Positions 1-5,172 of a DNA stretch of 5,312 nt are shown piece by piece. The number at the start of each line of letters is the position of its first letter. The first letter of the stretch is position 1. The stretch comes from JBBQKF01 sp038326615 (GTDB lineage: Bacteria > Bacillota > Clostridia > Saccharofermentanales > UBA5734): contig JBBQKF010000156.1 in the NCBI GenBank assembly GCA_038326615.1, positions 1 to 5,312 on the forward strand. Direction: 5' to 3'. A program made the position numbers and the translations under genes. The notes under the pieces are model-generated. The model saw nothing but the letters and a program-made list of their open reading frames with translations, searched no databases and was not told the origin of the DNA.

Positions 1-240
1 ACTAAAAGCACAATTAGAAATTCATTTGCATATTACTAAAAGTATAATTAGAAATTCATTTGCATATTACTAAAAGTATAATTAGAAATTCATTTGCATA
101 TTACTAAAAGTATAATTAGAAATTCATTTGCATGTTACTAAAAGCATAATTAGAAATTCATTTTGCATATTACTAAAAGCATAATTAGAAATTCATTTGC
201 ATGTTACTAAAAGCATAATTAGAAATTCATTTGCATATAA
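1..240. repeat. 34-bp tandem repeat array, seven copies
   Basis: Seven head-to-tail copies start at 1, 35, 69, 103, 137, 172 and 206. Each begins ACTAAAAG and runs through AATTAGAAATTCATTTGCAT. The fifth copy has one extra T (35 bp), and the last diverges at about 239. Copies differ at only a few sites (C/T in AAGCATAAT versus AAGTATAAT, and A/G in GCATATT versus GCATGTT). There are no unique spacers, so it is not a CRISPR array. The period is not a multiple of three, so it is not a coding repeat. The array may continue left of the window. Its function is unknown. Confidence 0.95.
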
Positions 241-244
241 TTGT

Positions 245-388
245 AATTAGAATTAGAATTAGAGTTAGAATTAGAATTAGAATTAGAATTAGAATTAGAA
301 TTAGAATTAGAATTAAAATTAGAATTAGAATTAGAATTAGAATTAGAAATAGAATTAGAATTAGAATTAGAATTAGAATTAGAATTAG
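245..388. repeat. AATTAG hexamer microsatellite, 24 units
   Basis: There are 24 hexamers of AATTAG in perfect phase with no indels. Three units carry a single substitution: AGTTAG at 263-268, AATTAA at 311-316 and AAATAG at 347-352. The array starts almost directly after the 34-bp array, whose unit contains a related AATTAGAAATT core, so the hexamer may have expanded from it by slippage. It ends about 65 bp before the preferred start of the yigZ gene and so forms part of its upstream region. The open minus-strand frame here (Asn-Ser repeats) is a by-product of the 6-bp period. Confidence 0.95.
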
Positions 389-438
389 AACGTGATTTGA
401 ACGGCAACATTATTTCTAATAATGATCAATTTGCAAGC

Positions 439-443
439 AGGTG
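439..443 (+). promoter_or_regulatory. ribosome binding site candidate for yigZ
   Basis: AGGTG lies 11 nt before the ATG at 455. The ATG at 422 has no purine-rich Shine-Dalgarno sequence before it, which is why I place the start at 455. The spacing is a little long. A GGAAA at 482-486, 10 nt before an ATG at 497, is a rival for an even shorter protein. Confidence 0.4.
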
Positions 444-454
444 AAAATATTATT

Positions 455-1120
455 ATGAAGATAAATAAAACAAGTGCGATTGGAAACGATAATAAGATGT
501 TCTTTTTTACATTGGATCATTTTGCAACAGTGATGTATGAAGAGAAAAAATCATGCTTTTATGGATGGGCATCTCCTATTAATTCCGAGAAAGAAGCAAC
601 GGATTTAATTCAAGCTGCAAAAAAGCAATATCCAGACGCAAAGCACCATGTTTATGCATGGATTTTAAGCAACGACGTTATAAAAAACAAATATTCCGAT
701 GACAGAGAACCTGCAGGCACCGCTGGAATGCCCGTCTTGGATGCTTTACGCAAAAATTTCATCGAAAATGCTATTGTCATTGTTATAAGATACTTTGGTG
801 GAATTCTGTTAGGTGGCGGCGGATTAGTTAGAGCATATACGACTTCTGCTGTGCTGGCAATTAAGGAATCTGAAATAATCAAAATGGAATTATGCGCTTC
901 ATATGATCTTGTTGCTACATACTCAGATTTTGAAAAAATCAAAAGATGTGTTCACGATAACACTTATAACATCGAGGTCAAGGATTTTAGTAATACTGTA
1001 ATATCAGAAATTTCATGCAAAACAAATGATAAGGATGCTCTCATAAAATTCATTGCTGATACAAGCAACGGAAGAGCATCATTAATATTTAAGGGTAGTT
1101 CTTATAAAAAATCTTTATAA
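455..1120 (+). CDS. yigZ: YigZ/IMPACT family protein (UPF0029 plus DUF1949)
   Basis: This encodes a cytosolic protein of the YigZ/YvyE/IMPACT family, 221 aa from this start. Eukaryotic IMPACT modulates Gcn2 signalling; the bacterial role is not established. Visible landmarks are KKSCF (31-35), DAKHHVYAW (61-69), SDDREPAGTAGMP (81-93) and RYFGGILLGGGGLVRAY (112-128), which are the signature blocks of the N-terminal UPF0029 domain. The last 70 or so residues fit the ferredoxin-like DUF1949 domain. The usual DDGEP is DDREP here. The start is uncertain: ATG 422 adds 11 residues but has no ribosome site. ATG 497 would give 207 aa and places KKSCF at residue 17, as in E. coli YigZ, so it may be the true start. 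The gene converges on the Nudix gene, and its last 26 bp lie in a duplicated segment. I see no clear promoter; TTGAAC at 397-402 is a weak -35 candidate. Confidence 0.92.
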   Translation: MKINKTSAIGNDNKMFFFTLDHFATVMYEEKKSCFYGWASPINSEKEATDLIQAAKKQYPDAKHHVYAWILSNDVIKNKYSDDREPAGTAGMPVLDALRKNFIENAIVIVIRYFGGILLGGGGLVRAYTTSAVLAIKESEIIKMELCASYDLVATYSDFEKIKRCVHDNTYNIEVKDFSNTVISEISCKTNDKDALIKFIADTSNGRASLIFKGSSYKKSL

Positions 1121-1131
1121 TTTATTTGCCA
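1095..1131. repeat. 37-bp direct repeat, copy 1
   Basis: This matches 1165-1201 at 36 of 37 positions; the only difference is A at 1109 versus T at 1179. The period is 70 bp. The copy covers the last codons and stop of yigZ and then TTTATTTGCCA, which in the other copy is the end of the Nudix gene. It contains the AT-only inverted repeat TTATAAA/TTTATAA (1102-1108 and 1114-1120), a weak hairpin without a clear terminator U-tract. Confidence 0.93.
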
Positions 1132-1164
1132 TCAATGAGGATGTAAATCAGGCAGAGATACCAA

Positions 1165-1201
1165 GTAGTTCTTATAAATAATCTTTATAATTTATTTGCC
1201 A
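1165..1201. repeat. 37-bp direct repeat, copy 2
   Basis: This is the second copy of the segment at 1095-1131. Its right end supplies the last codons (Gly-Lys) and TAA stop of the leftward Nudix gene. The 33 bp between the copies (1132-1164) are unique and have no recognisable content. The AT-only inverted repeat is kept (1172-1178 and 1184-1190). Confidence 0.93.
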
Positions 1202-1620
1202 GATGCAGCTACATGGTCACGATATTTTTGGAAAGATTGCATAAGCAAAGATTTGTCTTGCGAATACGTTATTATATCAAGTGCCTCATCAACAGGGATA
1301 AATTTACCTTCGGAAAAATTCTGTGCTTCATTTGGAGTGCAATTTTCATTTTCAGCTTCCATCACATACCAAATAATCTTATTGCAAACTGACCTTTGAC
1401 GGGATATTGAAAAGAATTCATAATTTGTTTTACCGGCAGTTCCAATTATTTTAGCGCTCACACCAGCTTCAAGATTTACTCTTGAAATTGCTACACTGTC
1501 AGGAAAATCGCCTGTGCGGATAGCTCCTTTTGGAAAAACCCATTCACCTTTTTCATTTTTCAAAACTAGTACTTTATTGTTAAAAAATACGACTCCGCCT
1601 GAACAATTTCTGATCAACAT
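1192..1620 (-). CDS. Nudix-fold protein with degenerate Nudix box
   Basis: This is a small cytosolic Nudix-superfamily protein, 142 aa. Nudix enzymes hydrolyse nucleoside diphosphates linked to another moiety; the substrate here is unknown. Early strands read GGVVFF (8-13) and VLVLKNEKGEWVFPKG (17-32), the typical lead-in to the box. The box should be G-x5-E-x7-R-E-U-x-E-E-x-G-U. Here it runs from G32 to V54 with D38, S46, R47, V48, L50, E51, G53 and V54, so only one of the acidic residues of the REUxEE core (E51) remains. Catalysis may be weak, altered or lost. I chose ATG 1620 because GGGGGA lies just upstream and the protein then begins where relatives usually do. A GTG at 1638 would add six residues but sits inside a small hairpin. 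The gene has its own promoter and is convergent with yigZ. Confidence 0.88.
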   Translation of the reverse strand: MLIRNCSGGVVFFNNKVLVLKNEKGEWVFPKGAIRTGDFPDSVAISRVNLEAGVSAKIIGTAGKTNYEFFSISRQRSVCNKIIWYVMEAENENCTPNEAQNFSEGKFIPVDEALDIITYSQDKSLLMQSFQKYRDHVAASGK

Positions 1621-1625
1621 AGAAT

Positions 1626-1630
1626 CCCCC
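1626..1630 (-). promoter_or_regulatory. strong ribosome binding site of the Nudix gene
   Basis: On the minus strand GGGGGATTCT directly precedes the ATG at 1620, with the G-run 5 nt away. This decides for ATG 1620 over GTG 1638. Just upstream, TCACC/GGTGA (1635-1639 with 1644-1648) can form a 5-bp hairpin with a 4-nt loop. Confidence 0.65.
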
Positions 1631-1698
1631 GTTCTCACCCTTTGGTGATTTTAACAATTTAAACTGCACTCTGCTAATATATTTTTCTGTGTTCATAA

Positions 1699-1727
1699 AT
1701 TGTAACATTTTTTATTACAATGAGCAA
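1699..1727 (-). promoter_or_regulatory. sigma-A-like promoter of the Nudix gene
   Basis: On the minus strand, -35 TTGCTC (1722-1727) and -10 TACAAT (1699-1704) are separated by 17 nt. A TG dinucleotide one base before the -10 makes an extended -10. Transcription would start near 1692, giving a leader of about 70 nt. The rest of 1639-1944 holds the repeat and promoter listed separately; I see no gene in it. Confidence 0.6.
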
Positions 1728-1832
1728 TATTTAAGATGATACTTATTTAAATTATATGAAACTGCCATTCGAATAAATATATTAGAGGACCATAAGTTTC
1801 TGTTTTATAAAATTATTTAAATCATACTGATT

Positions 1833-1876
1833 TTATTTGGGCTAACTAATATTTTTATTTAGGCTAAATAATATTT
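1833..1876. repeat. 22-bp tandem repeat, two copies, before the DUF4015 promoter
   Basis: Copies at 1833-1854 and 1855-1876 match at 20 of 22 positions, with a core of TTATTT(G/A)GGCTAA(C/A)TAATATTT. The pair ends 4 bp before the proposed -35 element of the following gene. It could be a regulator-binding site or simply a slippage duplication. Confidence 0.8.
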
Positions 1877-1879
1877 TTG

Positions 1880-1908
1880 TGGTCAATCCCTTGGTTTTAT
1901 TATATAAT
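1880..1908 (+). promoter_or_regulatory. sigma-A-like promoter of the DUF4015 gene
   Basis: A perfect TATAAT -10 (1903-1908) follows a weak -35 TGGTCA (1880-1885) with 17-nt spacing. Transcription would start near 1915, giving a leader of about 30 nt that contains the ribosome site AAGGGG (1934-1939). Confidence 0.55.
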
Positions 1909-1944
1909 CTAATAGAACTAATTTAGGAAATACAAGGGGTATTT

Positions 1945-3330
1945 ATGAAAAAAAATCCAACGCAACGGGCTAATTCAACAAACAACTCATACCGCTCTTC
2001 CGATAATAACCAAAAGATAAGTCTATCTTTACGAAATGCACAACATGCTTCACCAACAAGATTAAATGGCAACAGAATTAATAAAAGACGTCGAAATCAT
2101 GTCAAACCGAATTTGTTAACACCTTTAATTATTATTGTACTAATCGTTGGAGTTATAGTAACAGCGTTTTTTGCTTTGCGCCCTGAAAAGAACTCATCTG
2201 GCGATTCTGCATCGGAATCATCCCTTAAATTATCATCTGGATTAAATTCAATTGCTTCTAGTGGAAGTTCGTCAACATCATCCTCCACTGCTCAAGTTGA
2301 AGAAAATACAACGGTAGGGAAATTTTTTGGACCACTATACACTGCTACAACTATAAAACCTGTAACTCATAATGAGATACGAGCACTTTATTTAGGTGCT
2401 GCTGCAAATCTCGACAAAAATATTGAAATTGCCAATAATAGCACTATTAACGCTTTCGTAATAGACCTCAAAGAATCAGATGGCATCTATTATAAAACAA
2501 CTAATGAACTTGCTATTGAAGTTGGTGCTGTTAAATATATGTATAATCTTGAATCAGTTGTTAAAAAGTGTAAAGAAAACAATATTAAAGTGATTGGGCG
2601 AATTGTTTGCTTTAAAGACCATATTCTTGCATCTAAAAGACCTGATTTGTGTATCAAAGATTCTTCAGGAAAGCTTCAATTGTATCCCCTTGAAGGCACA
2701 AAACCGTTTGTTAATGCATATAGCATGGAAGTATGGCAGTATAACATAGACATTGCTAAAGAAGCAATCTCCATGGGGGTTGATGAAATTCAATTCGATT
2801 ATGTGCGTTTTCCGACTTGTAATAAAACAATCAGAGCCGCTGAATATTTTGGCACACCAGGCACGGTACCATCCAAGATTGAAGCTATCAACAGATTTTT
2901 ATTGACTGCTAAAGCACAAATTCAAGACGAGCTGGGCACTCCTCTTTCTGGTGATATTTTTGGAATTGTTCTTACGAGCAAGTTAGACGGCAAATTAATA
3001 GGGCAGGACTGGGAAACAGTAGGCAAACTTGGGCTTGATACTTTATCCCCAATGATTTACCCTTCACACTACGCAAAAAATACAATAATGAATGGAATAA
3101 AATTTGCGTTACCCAGTGCAGACACATATAAATTTCTTAATGCAGTTTTTAAGACAGAAAAGTTTTCTGAAACTGAAGGCTTCAGTAATGTCAGATGCTA
3201 TATTCAAGCTTATGGATATACTCAGACGCAATTATTTGGCCAAATTAGAGCATTAAAAGATAATGGCTTTAATGAATATATATATTGGAATTCAAAAGGA
3301 TTATACACCATCGATAATGTAATGAAATAG
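1945..3330 (+). CDS. membrane-anchored DUF4015 putative glycosidase
   Basis: This encodes a 461-aa protein with an extracytoplasmic TIM-barrel-like domain of the DUF4015 putative glycoside hydrolase family (PF13200); the substrate is unproven. Residues 1-58 are polar and basic (NKRRRNHVK at 46-54), followed by one hydrophobic segment at about 59-78 (LIIIVLIVGVIVTAFF). The positive-inside rule puts the N-terminus in the cytoplasm and the rest outside. A Ser-rich linker spans about 83-116. The domain begins near residue 142 (NEIRALYLGAAA). It shows INAFVIDLKESDG (168-180), VIGRIVCFKDH (216-226), PFVNAYSMEVW (254-264) and the hallmark DEIQFDYVRFPT (280-291), whose D285 is a likely catalytic or substrate-binding acid. 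YIYWNS (445-450) marks the last strand. The start is firm: AAGGGG sits 5 nt before the ATG. No signal-peptidase or lipobox cysteine site is seen, so I expect a type II membrane anchor. It has its own promoter and is not in an operon. Confidence 0.9.
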   Translation: MKKNPTQRANSTNNSYRSSDNNQKISLSLRNAQHASPTRLNGNRINKRRRNHVKPNLLTPLIIIVLIVGVIVTAFFALRPEKNSSGDSASESSLKLSSGLNSIASSGSSSTSSSTAQVEENTTVGKFFGPLYTATTIKPVTHNEIRALYLGAAANLDKNIEIANNSTINAFVIDLKESDGIYYKTTNELAIEVGAVKYMYNLESVVKKCKENNIKVIGRIVCFKDHILASKRPDLCIKDSSGKLQLYPLEGTKPFVNAYSMEVWQYNIDIAKEAISMGVDEIQFDYVRFPTCNKTIRAAEYFGTPGTVPSKIEAINRFLLTAKAQIQDELGTPLSGDIFGIVLTSKLDGKLIGQDWETVGKLGLDTLSPMIYPSHYAKNTIMNGIKFALPSADTYKFLNAVFKTEKFSETEGFSNVRCYIQAYGYTQTQLFGQIRALKDNGFNEYIYWNSKGLYTIDNVMK

Positions 3331-3385
3331 AAAAAGCCTATCATTATAAAATCTCCTGCTTTAAGATCATTTTATTTGATAGGCT
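3331..3385 (-). terminator. probable rho-independent terminator for serS
   Basis: Arms 3335-3352 and 3369-3385 pair through AGCCTATCA/TGATAGGCT and then ATAAAAT/ATTTTAT with a small bulge, with a loop of about 16 nt. Read leftward, the stem is followed by TTTTT (plus-strand A-run 3331-3335), as expected for a terminator of the minus-strand serS transcript, about 260 nt past its stop. Read rightward the stem begins 4 nt after the DUF4015 stop but has no T-run after it, so it would be at most a weak terminator for that gene. Confidence 0.65.
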
Positions 3386-3446
3386 CCTCATAACTCTATA
3401 TACAAATATAAATACTTGCTAATTGTGATAATAACAATGAATAGCA
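3365..3446. repeat. 82-bp direct repeat, copy 1 (period 146)
   Basis: This matches 3511-3592 at 79 of 82 positions. Its left end is the right arm of the serS terminator stem. Weaker similarity continues to about 3510, ending in CATTATTTATTAGG, which resembles the serS 3' end CATTATTTCTGTGG. The ancestral duplication was therefore probably the full 146 bp. The copy includes an imperfect palindrome, ATTGTGATAATAACAAT (3422-3438). Confidence 0.95.
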
Positions 3447-3510
3447 TTTAAGTACTTCACTGATTTATATATCATTTATTTAATTTTGTAGTCCTGCATT
3501 ATTTATTAGG

Positions 3511-3592
3511 GATCATTTTATTTGATAGGCTCCTCATAACTCTATCTACAAATATAAATATTTACTAATTGTGATAATAACAATGAATAGCA
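3511..3592. repeat. 82-bp direct repeat, copy 2 (period 146)
   Basis: This is the second copy of 3365-3446, lying between that copy and the serS stop. It keeps the TGATAGGCT arm but lacks the partner AGCCTATCA arm and the T-run, so it cannot act as the terminator does. The palindrome is kept at 3568-3584. I see no gene in 3331-3644. Confidence 0.95.
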
Positions 3593-3644
3593 GATATACA
3601 CTATTCTGCCTTTTATATCATCAATTTAATAAAATTGGGCTACA

Positions 3645-4934
3645 TTATTTCTGTGGTATTAGTCGTTCTAAACCACCTAGCCATTTTCTTAGAACCTCAG
3701 GAATAATTACGCTACCGTCCTCTTGTTGATGCTGCTCCATGATTGCGGGCATTATTCTACTTGTAGCAAGACCTGAAGCATTTAATGTGTGCATAAGTTC
3801 AAGCTTGTATGAATCTTTTCTGCGAAGCTTCATATTCCCACGACGAGACTGATAGTCACCAGCATTTGAAGCCGAGCTAACTTCTTTATAATCATTCATA
3901 CTAGGAATCCATACTTCAATATCATATGTCTTAATCATAGAAGCAGAACAATCCCCTGCTGCAAGTTTGCTGACACGGTGGTGAAGCCCAAGTCCCTGGA
4001 CTAATCTTTCTGCTTTATTTACAAGTTCTTCTAATGCTGCTTCTGATGTTTCAGGGGTGGTGTATTGTACCATTTCCACTTTGTTAAATTGATGTCCTCT
4101 TATCATCCCGCGTTCTTCTGCTCTGTAACTACCCGCTTCTTTACGATAACAGGGAGTATATGCGAAATATTTAAATGGAAGTCTGTTTTCTTCTATGATT
4201 TCATCTCGGTGGAGATTTACGAGTGCAGTTTCTGCAGTTGGCAAAATAAAATGTGTAAATTCAACATTTTCATCATTTTTTAGTTGGAATACATCATCTT
4301 TAAATTTAGGAAATTGCCCTGCAGTATATCCACACTGATAATTAAGAATATGTGGTACCATTAGCATTTCGTACCCATCTTTAAGGTGTTCTTCAATAAA
4401 ATAGTTTAAAATAGCCCACTCAAGACGCGCTCCAAGATTCTTGTAAATCCAAAATCCGTTTCCACCGAGCTTAACGCCTCTTGTATAATCAATTATCCCT
4501 AAACTTTCAACGATGTCGACATGATGCTTCGGTTCGAATGCAAACTGTGGCTTGGATCCAAAAGTACGAATTACCGCATTATTTTCTTTTCCTCCAGCAA
4601 CAACGTCATCAGCAGGTAAATTAGGTAGCGATTCAAGGAAATCATCAATTTCTTTGTCAAGAAGAGATATTTTATCGTCATTATCATTTATTAATTCGGA
4701 ATCCTGTTTCATTTTTGCAAAAAGTAGAGTACAGTCATTCCCTTCCTTTTTCATTTGAGGGATCTGCGCTGAAACTTTATTTTTCTCCGCTTTTAACTGC
4801 TCGGTTGTAAAAATAAGCTCACGCCGTCTTTTATCCTGAATTAAAAATGTTGTAAAATCAACTTCAAATTCTTTACGTGCGAGCTTTTCTTTTACCATTT
4901 CCGGATTGTTACGGATAAGATTAATATCAATCAT
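3645..4934 (-). CDS. serS: seryl-tRNA synthetase
   Basis: This cytosolic class II synthetase charges tRNA-Ser with serine (and tRNA-Sec in organisms that have it). At 429 aa it is full length for the bacterial type. Residues 1 to about 105 form the helical-hairpin coiled-coil arm that grips the long variable arm of tRNA-Ser. The catalytic core follows: motif 1 around GARLEWAILNYF (168-179), the serine-recognising T-A-E at 233-235, motif 2 with CYRKEAGSY (262-270), EERGMIRGHQFNKVE (273-287), and the serine-pocket region SSASNAGDYQSRR (353-365). Motif 3 is LNASGLATSR (384-393), with the invariant class II Arg393, and is followed by EQHQQEDGSVIIPEVLRKWLGG (400-421, quoted in part: QQEDGSVIIPEVL). 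Several positions (SSASNAGDYQ, NASGLATSR) differ from the common SSCSNFEDFQ and NGSGLAVGR, so it looks like a divergent subtype. The start is firm: AAAGGAG is 6 nt upstream. Confidence 0.97.
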   Translation of the reverse strand: MIDINLIRNNPEMVKEKLARKEFEVDFTTFLIQDKRRRELIFTTEQLKAEKNKVSAQIPQMKKEGNDCTLLFAKMKQDSELINDNDDKISLLDKEIDDFLESLPNLPADDVVAGGKENNAVIRTFGSKPQFAFEPKHHVDIVESLGIIDYTRGVKLGGNGFWIYKNLGARLEWAILNYFIEEHLKDGYEMLMVPHILNYQCGYTAGQFPKFKDDVFQLKNDENVEFTHFILPTAETALVNLHRDEIIEENRLPFKYFAYTPCYRKEAGSYRAEERGMIRGHQFNKVEMVQYTTPETSEAALEELVNKAERLVQGLGLHHRVSKLAAGDCSASMIKTYDIEVWIPSMNDYKEVSSASNAGDYQSRRGNMKLRRKDSYKLELMHTLNASGLATSRIMPAIMEQHQQEDGSVIIPEVLRKWLGGLERLIPQK

Positions 4935-4940
4935 ATATGT

Positions 4941-4947
4941 CTCCTTT
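4941..4947 (-). promoter_or_regulatory. ribosome binding site of serS
   Basis: AAAGGAG on the minus strand, 6 nt before the ATG at 4934, is a near-ideal Shine-Dalgarno sequence and fixes the serS start. Confidence 0.8.
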
Positions 4948-5009
4948 GATAATATGTATTTCTTGTCATCGAACTGTAGATTATTTTAGCAGTTATAGCA
5001 CTTCAAAAT

Positions 5010-5038
5010 ATTATAACCCATTTTCAATTTTTTTGCAC
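5010..5038 (-). promoter_or_regulatory. sigma-A-like promoter of serS
   Basis: On the minus strand a perfect TATAAT (5010-5015) lies 17 nt from a weak -35 GTGCAA (5033-5038). Transcription would start near 5003, giving a leader of about 70 nt. That is too short for a T-box, and I see no T-box consensus (GGGTGG...CCGCG) anywhere up to 5172. An AACTG/CAGTT pair (4972-4976 with 4990-4994) could form a small hairpin in the leader. Positions 5039-5172 show nothing further that I can support. Confidence 0.5.
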
Positions 5039-5172
5039 GGATCCAGCACTATTTTATACACAAATTTGCGACAATTTCTTTTTTTTACTGCCTAAATTTT
5101 CGATGATAATACTAGACACCACCATATTCATTGCATTATACTGAGTGCCTCCAAGAAAATGGATATGGGATT

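Noticed and set aside
1..240. CRISPR-like array
   Set aside because: Units follow one another without unique spacers, so it is a plain tandem repeat.
219..410. Minus-strand 63-codon frame rich in Asn-Ser repeats
   Set aside because: It is an artefact of the stop-free 6-bp period. It has no ribosome site and no non-repeat domain, and it runs into the 34-bp array.
422..454. Upstream ATG as the yigZ start
   Set aside because: No Shine-Dalgarno sequence precedes it, and the family does not normally have this N-terminal extension.
1102..1120. Rho-independent terminator for yigZ
   Set aside because: The 7-bp inverted repeat is AT-only and not followed by a T-run.
5070..5147. Small minus-strand ORF (about 25 codons, starting MNMVVSS) upstream of serS
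   Set aside because: A GGAGG lies 16 nt away, too far for initiation, and the peptide matches nothing I recognise.
4935..5172. T-box riboswitch before serS
   Set aside because: The promoter-to-start distance is only about 70 nt, and no T-box consensus or terminator/antiterminator pair is visible.
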